Assembly: GCA_958298945.1 (NCBI GenBank)
Contig: CATQJD010000146.1
Location: forward strand, 930,001 to 994,000
Reading direction: 5' to 3'
DNA length: 64,000 bases
Source of the DNA: Atherix ibis
Taxonomy: Eukaryota > Arthropoda > Insecta > Diptera > Athericidae
Shown: positions 1 to 13,411 of the stretch, piece after piece
Position numbering within the stretch: the first letter of the stretch is position 1
Layout of the letters: each line of letters opens with the position of its first letter
Program-made: the position numbers and the translations under genes
Notes under the pieces: generated by a model
What the model was told of the DNA's origin: nothing
Seen by the model: the letters and a program-made list of their open reading frames with translations, nothing else
Databases searched by the model: none

Positions 1-440
1 AAGAGGAATATGCAGTAGTATATTTAAGAGGAATATGCAGTAGTATATTAAAGAGGAATATGAAGTTGTATATTTAAGAGGAATATGAAGTTGTATATTT
101 AAGAGGAATATGCAGTAGTATATTTAAGAGGAATATTAAGTATTATATTTAAGAGGAATATTAAGTATTATATTTAAGAGGAATATGAAGTGGTATATTT
201 AAGAGAAATATGAAGTAGTATATTTAAGAGGAATATGAAGTAGTATTTTTAAGAGGAATGTGAAGTAGTATATTTAAGAGGAATATGAAGTAGTATATTT
301 CAGAGGAATATGCAGTAGTATATTTAAGACGAATATGAAGTAGTATATATAAGAGGAATATGAAGTTGTATATTTAAGAGGAATATGCAGTAGTATATTT
401 AAGAGGAATATGAAGTAGTATTTTTAAGAAGAATATGAAG

Positions 441-455
441 TAGTATTGCTCAATA
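441..455 (+). repeat. Insert-bearing 35-bp monomer with TATTG-CT-CAATA inverted repeat (left cluster)
   Basis: A 10-bp insert, TTGCTCAATA, makes a 35-bp monomer and creates TATTG-CT-CAATA, a 5-bp-arm inverted repeat with a 2-nt centre. In the left cluster TTGCT starts at 446, 631, 1216, 2926, 3261, 3446, 4031, 5741, 6501 and 7213. All ten have the same insert at the same monomer position, so a single origin followed by copying is the simplest reading. Confidence 0.9.
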
Positions 456-2032
456 TATTTAAGAGGAATATGCAGTAGTATATTTAAGAGGAATATGAAG
501 TAGTATCTTTAAGAGGAATATGCAGTAGTAAATTTAAGAGGAATATGAAGAAGTATATTTAAGAGGAATATGCAGTAGTATATTTAAGAGGAATATGAAG
601 TAGTATATTTAAGAGGAATATGAAGTAGTATTGCTCAATATATTTAAGAGGAATATGCAGTAGTATATTTAAGAGGAATATGAAGTAGTATCTTTAAGAG
701 GAATATGCAGTAGTATATTTAAGAGGCATATGAAGTAGTATATTTAAGAGGAATATGCAGTAGTATATTAAAGAGGAATATGAAGTAATATATGTAAGAG
801 GAATATGCAGTAGTATATTTAAGAGGAATATGAAGTAGTATATTTAAGAGGTATATGAAGTTGTATATTTAAGAGGAATATGCAGTAGTATATTTAAGAG
901 GAATATAAAGTATTATATTTAAGAGGAATATTAAGTATTATATTTAAGAGGAATATGAAGTAGTATATTTAAGAGAAATATGAAGTAGTATATTTAAGAG
1001 GAATATGAAGTAGTATATTTAAGAGGAATATGAAGTAGTATATTTAAGAGGAATATAAAGTAGTATATTTCAGAGGAATATGCAGTAGTATATTTAAGAC
1101 GAATATGAAGTAGTATATATAAGAGGAATATGAAGTTGTATATTTAAGAGGAATATGCAGTAGTATATTTAAGAGGAATATGAAGTAGTATATTTAAGAG
1201 GAATATGAAGTAGTATTGCTCAATATATTTAAGAGGAATATGCAGTAGTATATTTAAGAGGAATATGAAGTAGTATCTTTAAGAGGAATATGCAATAGTA
1301 TATTTAAGAGGAATATGAAGAAGTATATTTAAGAGGAATATGAAGTTGTATATTTAAGAGGAATATAAAGTAGTATATTTAAGAGGAATATGAAGTAGTA
1401 TATTTAAGAGGAATATGCAGTAGTATATTTAAGAGGAATATGAAGTAGTATATTTAAGAGGAATATGCAGTAGTATATTTAAGAGGAATATGAAGTAGTA
1501 TATGTAAGAAAAATATGCAGTAGTATATTTAAGAGGAATATGAAGTAGTATATTTTAAAGGAATATGAAGTAGTATGTTTAAGAGGAATATGAAGTAGTA
1601 TATTTAAGAGGAATATGAAGTAGTATATTTAAGAGGAATATGAAGTAGTATATTTAAGAGGAATATGAAGTAGTATATTTAAGAGGTATATGAAGTCGTA
1701 TATTTAAGAGGAATATTAAGTAGTATATTTAAGAGGAATATTAAGTATTATATTTAAGAGGAATATGAAGTAGTATATTTTAGAGGAATATGAAGTAGTA
1801 TATTTAAGAGGAATATGAAGTAGTATATTTAAGAGGAATATGAAGTATAATATTTAGGAGGAATATCAAGTAGTATATTTAAGAGAAATATGAAGTAGTA
1901 TTTTTAAGAGGAATATGCAGTAGTATATTTAAGAGGAATATGGAGTAGTATATTTAAGAGGAATATGAAGTAGTATATTTAAGAGGAATATGCAGTAGTA
2001 TATTTAAGAGGAATATAAAGTAGTATATTTAA

Positions 2033-2105
2033 GAGGCATATGCAGTAGTATATTGAAGAGGGATATGAAGTAGTATATTTAAGAGGCATATGAAGTAGTA
2101 TATTT
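2033..2105 (+). repeat. GGCATATG double cassette (array-wide)
   Basis: GGCATATGCAG, then ATTGAAGAGG, then one ordinary monomer and GGCATATGAAG make a three-monomer cassette. It is seen here and in most blocks, for example near 4848, 8257, 9784, 13511, 23511, 26507, 30477, 46808, 47483, 52051, 55490, 58330, 58730, 61630 and 61804. Unlike the palindrome or the insert it is found at both ends and in the middle, so it predates the split into blocks. It also creates CATATG (NdeI) sites, which are otherwise rare in the array. Confidence 0.78.
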
Positions 2106-3025
2106 AATAAGAATAAGCAGTAGTATATTTAAGAGGAATATGAAGTAGTATATGTAAGAGGAATATGCAGTAGTATATTTAAGAGGAATATGCAGTAGTA
2201 TATTTAAGAGGACTATGCAGTAGTATATTTAAGGGGAATATGAAATAGTATATTTAAGAGGAATATGAAGTTGTATATTTCAGAGGAATACGCAGTAGTA
2301 TATTTAAGAGGAATATTAAGTATTATATTTAAGAGGAATATTAAGTATTATATTTAAGAGGAATATGAAGTAGTATATTTAAGGGAAATATGAAGTATTA
2401 TTTTTAAGAGGAATATTAAGTAGTATGTTTAAGAGGAATATGAAGTAGTATATTAAAGAGGAATATGAAGTTGTATATTTAAGAGAAATATGAAGAAGTA
2501 TATTTAAGAGAAATAAGCAGTAGTATATTTAAGAGGAATATGAAGTAGCATATTTAAGAGGAATATGAAGTTGTATATTTAAAAGGAATATGCAGTAGTA
2601 TATTTAAGAGGAATATTAAGTATTATATTTAAGAGGAATATTAAGTATTATATTTAAGAGGAATATGAAGTAGAATATTTAAGAGAAATATGAAGTAGTA
2701 TATTTAAGAGGAATATGAAGTAGTATATTTAAGAGGAATATTAAGTAGTATATTTAAGAGGAATATGAAGTAGTATATTTCAGAGGAATATGCAGTAGTA
2801 TATTTAAGACGAATATGAAGAAGTATATATAAGAGGAATATGAAGTTGTATATTTAAGAGGAATATGCAGTAGTATATTTAAGAGGAATATGAAGTAGTA
2901 TATTTAAGAGGAATATGAAGTAGTATTGCTCAATATATTTAAGAGGAATATGCAGTAGTATATTTAAGAGGAATATGAAGTAGTATATTTAAGAGGAATA
3001 TGCAGTAGTATATTTAAGAGGAATA

Positions 3026-5840
3026 TGAAGTAGTATATTTAAGAGGAATATGAAGTAGTATTTTTAAGAGGAATGTGAAGTAGTATATTTAAGAGGAATA
3101 TGAAGTAGTATATTTCAGAGGAATATGCAGTAGTATATTTAAGACGAATATGAAGTAGTATATATAAGAGGAATATGAAGTTGTATATTTAAGAGGAATA
3201 TGCAGTAGTATATTTAAGAGGAATATGAAGTAGTATTTTTAAGAAGAATATGAAGTAGTATTGCTCAATATATTTAAGAGGAATATGCAGTAGTATATTT
3301 AAGAGGAATATGAAGTAGTATCTTTAAGAGGAATATGCAGTAGTAAATTTAAGAGGAATATGAAGAAGTATATTTAAGAGGAATATGCAGTAGTATATTT
3401 AAGAGGAATATGAAGTAGTATATTTAAGAGGAATATGAAGTAGTATTGCTCAATATATTTAAGAGGAATATGCAGTAGTATATTTAAGAGGAATATGAAG
3501 TAGTATCTTTAAGAGGAATATGCAGTAGTATATTTAAGAGGCATATGAAGTAGTATATTTAAGAGGAATATGCAGTAGTATATTAAAGAGGAATATGAAG
3601 TAATATATGTAAGAGGAATATGCAGTAGTATATTTAAGAGGAATATGAAGTAGTATATTTAAGAGGTATATGAAGTTGTATATTTAAGAGGAATATGCAG
3701 TAGTATATTTAAGAGGAATATAAAGTATTATATTTAAGAGGAATATTAAGTATTATATTTAAGAGGAATATGAAGTAGTATATTTAAGAGAAATATGAAG
3801 TAGTATATTTAAGAGGAATATGAAGTAGTATATTTAAGAGGAATATGAAGTAGTATATTTAAGAGGAATATAAAGTAGTATATTTCAGAGGAATATGCAG
3901 TAGTATATTTAAGACGAATATGAAGTAGTATATATAAGAGGAATATGAAGTTGTATATTTAAGAGGAATATGCAGTAGTATATTTAAGAGGAATATGAAG
4001 TAGTATATTTAAGAGGAATATGAAGTAGTATTGCTCAATATATTTAAGAGGAATATGCAGTAGTATATTTAAGAGGAATATGAAGTAGTATCTTTAAGAG
4101 GAATATGCAGTAGTATATTTAAGAGGAATATGAAGAAGTATATTTAAGAGGAATATGAAGTTGTATATTTAAGAGGAATATAAAGTAGTATATTTAAGAG
4201 GAATATGAAGTAGTATATTTAAGAGGAATATGCAGTAGTATATTTAAGAGGAATATGAAGTAGTATATTTAAGAGGAATATGCAGTAGTATATTTAAGAG
4301 GAATATGAAGTAGTATATGTAAGAAAAATATGCAGTAGTATATTTAAGAGGAATATGAAGTAGTATATTTTAAAGGAATATGAAGTAGTATGTTTAAGAG
4401 GAATATGAAGTAGTATATTTAAGAGGAATATGAAGTAGTATATTTAAGAGGAATATGAAGTAGTATATTTAAGAGGAATATGAAGTAGTATATTTAAGAG
4501 GTATATGAAGTCGTATATTTAAGAGGAATATTAAGTAGTATATTTAAGAGGAATATTAAGTATTATATTTAAGAGGAATATGAAGTAGTATATTTTAGAG
4601 GAATATGAAGTAGTATATTTAAGAGGAATATGAAGTAGTATATTTAAGAGGAATATGAAGTATAATATTTAGGAGGAATATCAAGTAGTATATTTAAGAG
4701 AAATATGAAGTAGTATTTTTAAGAGGAATATGCAGTAGTATATTTAAGAGGAATATGGAGTAGTATATTTAAGAGGAATATGAAGTAGTATATTTAAGAG
4801 GAATATGCAGTAGTATATTTAAGAGGAATATAAAGTAGTATATTTAAGAGGCATATGCAGTAGTATATTGAAGAGGGATATGAAGTAGTATATTTAAGAG
4901 GCATATGAAGTAGTATATTTAATAAGAATAAGCAGTAGTATATTTAAGAGGAATATGAAGTAGTATATGTAAGAGGAATATGCAGTAGTATATTTAAGAG
5001 GAATATGCAGTAGTATATTTAAGAGGACTATGCAGTAGTATATTTAAGGGGAATATGAAATAGTATATTTAAGAGGAATATGAAGTTGTATATTTCAGAG
5101 GAATACGCAGTAGTATATTTAAGAGGAATATTAAGTATTATATTTAAGAGGAATATTAAGTATTATATTTAAGAGGAATATGAAGTAGTATATTTAAGGG
5201 AAATATGAAGTATTATTTTTAAGAGGAATATTAAGTAGTATGTTTAAGAGGAATATGAAGTAGTATATTAAAGAGGAATATGAAGTTGTATATTTAAGAG
5301 AAATATGAAGAAGTATATTTAAGAGGAATAAGCAGTAGTATATTTAAGAGGAATATGAAGTAGCATATTTAAGAGGAATATGAAGTTGTATATTTAAAAG
5401 GAATATGCAGTAGTATATTTAAGAGGAATATTAAGTATTATATTTAAGAGGAATATTAAGTATTATATTTAAGAGGAATATGAAGTAGAATATTTAAGAG
5501 AAATATGAAGTAGTATATTTAAGAGGAATATGAAGTAGTATATTTAAGAGGAATATTAAGTAGTATATTTAAGAGGAATATGAAGTAGTATATTTCAGAG
5601 GAATATGCAGTAGTATATTTAAGACGAATATGAAGAAGTATATATAAGAGGAATATGAAGTTGTATATTTAAGAGGAATATGCAGTAGTATATTTAAGAG
5701 GAATATGAAGTAGTATATTTAAGAGGAATATGAAGTAGTATTGCTCAATATATTTAAGAGGAATATGCAGTAGTATATTTAAGAGGAATATGAAGTAGTA
5801 TCTTTAAGAGGAATATGCAGTAGTATATTTAAGAGGAATA
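3026..5840 (+). repeat. Higher-order repeat, block I copy 2 (lag 2815 bp)
   Basis: This is the second tandem copy of the 2815-bp higher-order unit. It repeats the preceding copy almost base for base, including rare variants such as AATAAGCAG followed by TAGCATATTT (near 5328), GAAGTCGTA, and GTATAATATTTAGG. The copies differ by scattered substitutions, for example AGAGAAATAAGC near 2508 versus AGAGGAATAAGC near 5323. The near identity implies a fairly recent duplication, or strong local homogenisation, relative to the divergence between neighbouring monomers. Confidence 0.85.
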
Positions 5841-6055
5841 TGAAGAAGTATATTTAAGAGGAATATGAAGTTGTATATTTAAAAGGGATATGAAGTAGTA
5901 TATTTAAGAGGAATATGAAGTAGTATATTTAAGAGGAATATGCAGTAGTATATTTAAGAGGAATATGAAGTAGTATATTTAAGAGGAATATGCAGTAGTA
6001 TATTTAAGAGGAATATGAAGTAGTATATGTAAGAAATATATGCAGTAGTATATTT

Positions 6056-6650
6056 AAGAGGAATATGCAGTAGTATATTTAAGAGGAATATGCAGTAGTA
6101 TATTAAAGAGGAATATGAAGTTGTATATTTAAGAGGAATATGAAGTTGTATATTTAAGAGGAATATGCAGTAGTATATTTAAGAGGAATATTAAGTATTA
6201 TATTTAAGAGGAATATTAAGTATTATATTTAAGAGGAATATGAAGTGGTATATTTAAGAGAAATATGAAGTAGTATATTTAAGAGGAATATGAAGTAGTA
6301 TTTTTAAGAGGAATGTGAAGTAGTATATTTAAGAGGAATATGAAGTAGTATATTTCAGAGGAATATGCAGTAGTATATTTAAGACGAATATGAAGTAGTA
6401 TATATAAGAGGAATATGAAGTTGTATATTTAAGAGGAATATGCAGTAGTATATTTAAGAGGAATATGAAGTAGTATATTTAAGAGGAATATGAAGTAGTA
6501 TTGCTCAATATATTTTAGAGGAATATGCAGTAGTATATTTAAGAGGAATATGAAGTAGTATCTTTAAGAGGAATATGCAGTAGTATATTTAAGAGGAATA
6601 TGAAGAAGTATATTTAAGAGGAATATGCAGTAGTATATTTAAGAGGAATA
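6056..6650 (+). repeat. Partial third copy of block I start (lag 6055 bp)
   Basis: The start of the window is repeated here at a lag of 6055 bp. The doubled GTTGTA monomers, the two ATTAAGTATT monomers, GAAGTGGTA, GAATGTGAAG, and the first 10-bp insert (446 versus 6501) all correspond. After about 6650 the order changes: a GGCATATGCAG cassette appears where copies 1 and 2 carry a second insert monomer, and the lag shifts to 5995 bp. This is a partial HOR copy ending at a recombination-like junction. Confidence 0.75.
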
Positions 6651-8144
6651 TGAAGTAGTATATTTAAGAGGCATATGCAGTAGTATATTGAAGAGGAACA
6701 TGAAGTAGTATATTTAAGAGGCATATGAAGTAGTATATTTAAGAGGAATATGCAGTAGTATATTAAAGAGGAATATGAAGTAATATATGTAAGAGGAATA
6801 TGCAGTAGTATATTTAAGAGGAATATGAAGTAGTATATATTAAAGAGGTATATGAAGTTGTATATTTAAGAGGAATATGCAGTAGTATATTTAAGAGGAA
6901 TATAAAGTATTATATTTAAGAGGAATATTAAGTATTATATTTAAGAGGAATATGAAGTAGTATATTTAAGAGAAATATGAAGTAGTATATTTAAGAGGAA
7001 TATGAAGTAGTATATTTAAGAGGAATATGAAGTAGTATATTTAAGAGGAATATGAAGTAGTATATTTCAGAGGAATATGCAGTAGTATATTTAAGACGAA
7101 TATGAAGTAGTATATATAAGAGGAATATGAAGTTGTATATTTAAGAGGAATATGCAGTAGTATATTTAATAGGAATATGAAGTAGTATATTTAAGAGGAA
7201 TATGAAGTAGTATTGCTCAATATATTTAAGAGGAATATGCAGTAGTATATTTAAGAGGAATATGAAGTAGTATCTTTAAGAGGAATATGCAGTAGTATAT
7301 TTAAGAGGAATATGAAGAAGTATATTTAAGAGGAATATGAAGTTGTATATTTAAGAGGAATATAAAGTAGTATATTTAAGAGGAATATGAAGTAGTATAT
7401 TTAAGAGGAATATGCAGTAGTATATTTAAGAGGAATATGAAGTAGTATATTTAAGAGGAATATGCAGTAGTATATTTAAGAGGAATATGAAGTAGTATAT
7501 GTAAGAAAAATATGCAGTAGTATATTTAAGAGGAATATGCAGTAGTATATTTAAGAGGAATATGCAGTAGTATATTTAAGAGGAATATGAAGTTGTATAT
7601 TTAAGAGGAATATGAAGTTGTATATTTAAGAGGAATATGCAGTAGTATATTTAAGAGGAATATTAAGTATTATATTTAAGAGGAATATTAAGTATTATAT
7701 TTAAGAGGAATATGAAGTGGTATATTTAAGAGAAATATGAAGTAGTATATTTAAGAGGAATATGAAGTAGTATATTTTAAAGGAATATGAAGTAGTATGT
7801 TTAAGAGGAATATGAAGTAGTATATTTAAGAGGAATATGAAGTAGTATATTTAAGAGGAATATGAAGTAGTATATTTAAGAGGAATATGAAGTAGTATAT
7901 TTAAGAGGTATATGAAGTCGTATATTTAAGAGGAATATTAAGTAGTATATTTAAGAGGAATATTAAGTATTATATTTAAGAGGAATATGAAGTAGTATAT
8001 TTTAGAGGAATATGAAGTAGTATATTTAAGAGGAATATGAAGTAGTATATTTAAGAGGAATATGAAGTATAATATTTAGGAGGAATATCAAGTAGTATAT
8101 TTAAGAGAAATATGAAGTAGTATTTTTAAAAGGAATATGCAGTA
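6651..8144 (+). repeat. Rearranged block I segment with internal 225-bp gain
   Basis: Satellite monomers continue in the order of copies 1 and 2, but with indels. The lag to copy 1 is 5995 bp near 6721 and 5997 bp after a 2-bp expanded monomer near 6838 (the insert at 7213 pairs with 1216). It is 6222 bp by 8334, where AATAAGCAG pairs with 2112. The last change is a gain of 225 bp, nine monomers. It coincides with a second run of GTTGTA, ATTAAGTATT and GAAGTGGTA monomers near 7580-7720 that resembles 6100-6250. I see no non-satellite sequence. Confidence 0.7.
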
Positions 8145-9545
8145 GTATATTTAAGAGGAATATGGAGTAGTATATTTAAGAGGAATATGAAGTAGTATAT
8201 TTAAGAGGAATATGCAGTAGTATATTTAAGAGGAATATAAAGTAGTATATTTAAGAGGCATATGCAGTAGTATATTGAAGAGGAATATGAAGTAGTATAT
8301 TTAACAGGCATATGAAGTAGTATATTTAAGAAGAATAAGCAGTAGTATATTTAAGAGGAATATAAAGTAGTATATGTAAGAGGAATATGCAGTAGTATAT
8401 TTAAGAGGAATATGCAGTAGTATATTTAAGAGGAATATGCAGTAGTATATTTAAGGGGAATATGAAGTAGTATATTTAAGAGGAATATGAAGTTGTATAT
8501 TTCAGAGGAATACGCAGTAGTATATTTAAGAGGAATATTAAGTATTATATTTAAGAGAAATATTAAGTATTATATTTAAGAGGAATATGAAGTAGTATAT
8601 TTAAGGGAAATATGAAGTAGTATTTTTAAGAGGAATAATAAGTAGTATATTTAAGAGGAATATGAAGTAGTATATTAAAGAGGAATATGAAGTTGTATAT
8701 TTAAGAGAAATATGAAGAAGTATATTTACGAGGAATAAGCAGTAGTATATTTAAGAGGAATATGAAGTAGCATATTTAAGAGGAATATGAAGTTGTATAT
8801 TTAAGAGGAATATGAAGTAGTATATTTAAGAGGAATATGAAGTAGTATATTTAAGAGGAATATGCAGTAGTATATTTAAGAGGAATATAAAGTAGTATAT
8901 TTAAGAGGCATATGCAGTAGTATATTGAAGAGGAATATGAAGTAGTATATTTAAGAGGCATATGAAGTAGTATATTTAAGAGGAATATGCAGTAGTATAT
9001 TTAAGAGGAATATGAAGTAGTATATATTTAAGAGGAATATGAAGTTGTATATTTAAGAGGAATATGCAGTAGTATATTTAAGAGGAATATTAAGTATTAT
9101 ATTTAAAAGGAATATTAAGTATTATATTTAAGAGGAATATGAAGTAGTATATTTAAGAGAAATATGAAGTAGTATATTTAAGAGGAATATGAAGAAGTAT
9201 ATTTAAGAGGAATATGAAGTAGTATATTTAAGAGAAATATGAAGTAGTATATTTAAGAGGAATATGCAGTAGTATATTTAAGAGGAATATGAAGTAGTAT
9301 ATTTAAGAGGAATATGAAGTAGTATATTTAAGAGGAATATGCAGTAATATATTTAAGAGGAATATGCAGTAGTATATTTAAGAGGAATATGAAGTAGTAT
9401 ATTTTAAAGGAATATGAAGTAGTATGTTTAAGAGGAATATGAAGTAGTATATTTAAGAGGAATATGAAGTAGTATATTTAAGAGGAATATGAAGTAGTAT
9501 ATTTAAGAGGAATATGAAGTAGTATATTTAAGAGGTATATGATGT
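8145..9545 (+). repeat. Higher-order repeat, block II copy 1 (lag 1527 bp)
   Basis: This segment recurs 1527 bp downstream, which is 61 monomers plus 2 bp. Paired landmarks are TATGGAGTAG (GGAG 8164/9691), TTAAGGGG (8451/9978), AATAATAAG (8634/10161), AATAAGCAG (8734/10261), the expanded TATATATTTAAG monomer (near 9019/10546) and ATTTTAAAGG (9401/10928). The match ends where GGTATATGATGTAG stands opposite GGTATATGAAGTAG. Confidence 0.8.
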
Positions 9546-9671
9546 AGTATATTTAAGAGGAATATGAAGTAGTATATTTAAGAGGAATATGCAGTAATAT
9601 ATTTAAGAGGAATATGCAGTAGTATATTTAAGAGGAATATGAAGTAGTATATTTAAGAGAAATATGAAGTA

Positions 9672-11072
9672 GTATATTTAAGAGGAATATGGAGTAGTAT
9701 ATTTAAGAGGAATATGAAGTAGTATATTTAAGAGGAATATGCAGTAGTATATTTAAGAGGAATATAAAGTAGTATATTTAAGAGGCATATGCAGTAGTAT
9801 ATTGAAGAGGAATATGAAGTAGTATATTTAAGAGGCATATGAAGTAGTATATTTAAGAAGAATAAGCAGTAGTATATTTAAGAGGAATATAAAGTAGTAT
9901 ATGTAAGAGGAATATGCAGTAGTATATTTAAGAGGAATATGCAGTAGTATATTTAAGAGGAATATGCAGTAGTATATTTAAGGGGAATATGAAGTAGTAT
10001 ATTTAAGAGGAATATGAAGTTGTATATTTCAGAGGAATACGCAGTAGTATATTTAAGAGGAATATTAAGTATTATATTTAAGAGAAATATTAAGTATTAT
10101 ATTTAAGAGGAATATGAGGTAGTATATTTAAGGGAAATATGAAGTAGTATTTTTAAGAGGAATAATAAGTAGTATATTTAAGAGGAATATGAAGTAGTAT
10201 ATTAAAGAGGAATATGAAGTTGTATATTTAAGAGAAATATGAAGAAGTATATTTAAGAGGAATAAGCAGTAGTATATTTAAGAGGAATATGAAGTAGCAT
10301 ATTTAAGAGGAATATGAAGTTGTATATTTAAGAGGAATATGAAGTAGTATATTTAAGAGGAATATGAAGTAGTATATTTAAGAGGAATATGCAGTAGTAT
10401 ATTTAAGAGGAATATGAAGTAGTATATTTAAGAGGCATATGCAGTAGTATATTGAAGAGGAATATGAAGTAGTATATTTAAGAGGCATATGAAGTAGTAT
10501 ATTTAAGAGGAATATGCAGTAGTATATTTTAGAGGAATATGAAGTAGTATATATTTAAGAGGAATATGAAGTTGTATATTTAAGAGGAATATGCAGAAGT
10601 ATATTTAAGAGGAATATTAAGTATTATATTTAAAAGGAATATTAAGTATTATATTTAAGAGGAATATGAAGTAGTATATTTAAGAGAAATATGAAGTAGT
10701 ATATTTAAGAGGAATATGAAGTAGTATATTTAAGAGGAATATGAAGTAGTATATTTAAGAGAAATATGAAGTAGTATATTTAAGAGGAATATGCAGTAGT
10801 ATATTTAAGAGGAATATGAAGTAGTATATTTAAGAGGAATATGAAGTAGTATATTTAAGAGGAATATGCAGTAATATATTTAAGAGGAATATGCAGTAGT
10901 ATATTTAAGAGGAATATGAAGTAGTATATTTTAAAGGAATATGAAGTAGTATGTTTAAGAGGAATATGAAGTAGTATATTTAAGAGGAATATGAAGTAGT
11001 ATATTTAAGAGGAATATGAAGTAGTATATTTAAGAGGAATATGAAGTAGTATATTTAAGAGGTATATGAAGT
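9672..11072 (+). repeat. Higher-order repeat, block II copy 2 (lag 1527 bp)
   Basis: This is the second copy of the 1527-bp unit. Part of it (roughly 9860-10400) recurs again at 11487-12020 with a lag of 1627 bp, shown by TTAAGGGG (9978/11605) and AATAAGCAG (10261/11888). Successive unit lengths therefore differ by whole monomers: 61, then 65 monomers, each plus 2 bp. That is the pattern expected from unequal exchange at monomer registers. Confidence 0.78.
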
Positions 11073-13411
11073 AGTATATTTAAGAGGAATATTAAGTAGT
11101 ATATTTAAGAGGAATATTAAGTATTATATTTAAGAGAAATATGAAGTAGTATATTTTAGAGGAATATGAAGTAGTATATTTAAGAGCAATATGAAGTAGT
11201 ATATTTAAGAGGAATATGAAGTATAATATTTAGGAGGAATATCAAGTAGTATATTTAAGAGAAATATGAAGTAGTATTTTTAAGAGGAATATGCAGTAGT
11301 ATATTTAAGAGGAATATGAAGTAGTATATTTAAGAGGAATATGAAGTAGTATGTTTAAGAGGAATATGCAGTAGTATATTTATGAGGAATATAAAGTAGT
11401 ATATTTAAGAGGCATATGCAGTAGTATTTTGAAGAGGAATATGAAGTAGTATATTTAAGAGGCATATGAAGTAGTATATATAAGAAGAATAAGCAGTAGT
11501 ATATTTAAGAGGAATATGAAGTAGTATATGTAAGAGGAATATGCAGTAGTATATTTAAGAGGAATATGCAGTAGTATATTTAAGAGGAATATGCAGTAGT
11601 ATATTTAAGGGGAATATGAAGTAGTATATTTAAGAGGACTATGAAGTTGTATATTTCAGAGGAATACGCAGTAGTATATTTAAGAGAAATATTAAGTATT
11701 ATATTTAAGAGGAATATTAAGTATTATATTTAAGAGGAATATGAAGTAGTATATTTAAGGGAAATATGAAGTAGTATTTTTAAGAGGAATATTAAGAAGT
11801 ATATTTAAGAGGCATATGAAGTAGTATATTAAAGAGGAATATGAAGTTGTATATTTAAGAGAAATATGAAGAAGTATATTTAAGAGGAATAAGCAGTAGT
11901 ATATTTAAGAGGAATATGAAGTAGCATATTTAAGAGGAATATGAAGTTGTATATTTAAGAGGAATATGAAGTAGTATATTTAAGAGGAATATGAAGTAGT
12001 ATATTTAAGAGGAATATGCAGTAGTATATTTAAGAGAAATATGAAGTAGTATATTTAAGAGGCATATGCAGTAGTATATTGAAGAGGAATATGAAGTAGT
12101 ATATTTAAGAGGCACATGAAGTAGTATATTTAAAAGGAATATGCAGTAGTATATTTAAGAGGAATATGAAGTAGTATATTTAAGAGGAATATGATTTTGT
12201 ATATTTAAGAGGAATATGCAGTAGTATATTTAAGAGGAATATTAAGTATTATATTTAAGAGGAATATTAAGTAATATATTTAAGAGGAATATGAAGTGGT
12301 ATATTTAAGAGATATATGAAGTAGTATATTTAAGAGGAATATGAAGTAGTATATTTAAGAGGAATATGAAGTAGTATATTTAAGAGAAATATGAAGTAGT
12401 ATATTTAAGAGGAATATGCAGTAGTATATTTAAGAGGAATATGAAGTAGTATATTTAAGAGAAATATGAAGTAGTATATTTGAGAGGAATATGCAGTAAT
12501 ATATTTAAGAGGAATATGCAGTAGTATATTTAAGAGGAATATGAAGTAGTATATTTAAGAGGAATATGCAGTTGTATATTTAAGAGGAATATGAAGTAGT
12601 ATATTTAAAACGAATATGAAGTAGTATATTTAAGAGGAATATGAAGTAGTATATTTAAGAGGAATATGAAGTAGTATATTTAAGAGGAATATGAAGTAGT
12701 ATATTTAAGACGAATATGAAGTAGTATATTTAAGAGGTATATGAAGTAATATATTTAAGAGGAATATGCAGTAGTATATTTAAGAGGAATATAAAGTAGT
12801 ATATTTAAGAGGCATATGCAGTAGTATATTGAAGAGGAATATGAAGTAGTATATTTAAGAGGCATATGAAGTAGTATATTTAAGAAGAATATGCAGTAGT
12901 ATATTTAAGAGGAATATGATGTAGTATATGTAAGAGGAATATGCATTAATATATTTAAGAGGAATACGCAGTAGTATATTTAAGAGTAATATTAAGTATT
13001 ATATTTAAGAGGAATATTAAGTATTATATTTAAGAGTAATATGAAGTAGTATATTTAAGGGAAATATGAAGTAGTATTTTTAAGAGGAATATGAAGTAGT
13101 ATATTTAAGAGGAATATGAAGTAGTATATTTAAGAGGTATATGAAGTAGTATATTTAAGACGAATATTAAGTAGTATATTTAAGAGGAATATTAAGTATT
13201 ATATTTAAGAGAAATATGAAGTAGTATATTTTAGAGGAATATGAACTAGTATATTTAAGAGGAATATGAAGTAGTATATTTAAGAGGAATATGAAGTAGT
13301 ATATTTAAAACGAATATGAAGTAGTATATTTAAGAGGAATATGAAGTAGTATATTTAAAAGGAATATGAAGTAGTATATTTAAGAGGAATATGAAGTAGT
13401 ATATTTAAGAG
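10905..13411 (+). repeat. Duplicated segment, lag 2825 bp, first copy
   Basis: The sequence from about 10905 to 13411 recurs at 13730-16236 with a lag of 113 monomers. Correspondences include TTAAAGGAAT (10931/13756), AATAAGCAG (11888/14713), the AAAAGGAATATGCAG monomer near 12130/14955 and ATGATTTTGTA near 12190/15015. Few differences were seen, for example TTTTAGAGG versus TTTTAAAGG near 11150/13975 and AAGAGGAAT versus AAGAAGAAT near 13106/15931. The copies separate at about 13412/16237. Confidence 0.82.

Larger units (their letters stand above)
211..3025 (+). repeat. Higher-order repeat, block I copy 1 (lag 2815 bp)
   Basis: This stretch of satellite monomers recurs in the same order 2815 bp downstream. 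Matching landmarks include the variant GAATGTGAAG (TGAAG at 261 and 3076) and four 10-bp insert monomers (446/3261, 631/3446, 1216/4031, 2926/5741). The lag is 111 monomers of 25 bp plus four 10-bp inserts. The left edge is set by a G/A difference at 206 versus 3021. The match fades after about 2987, where the copy at 5802 has C for A. The boundaries are good to about one monomer. Confidence 0.85.
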
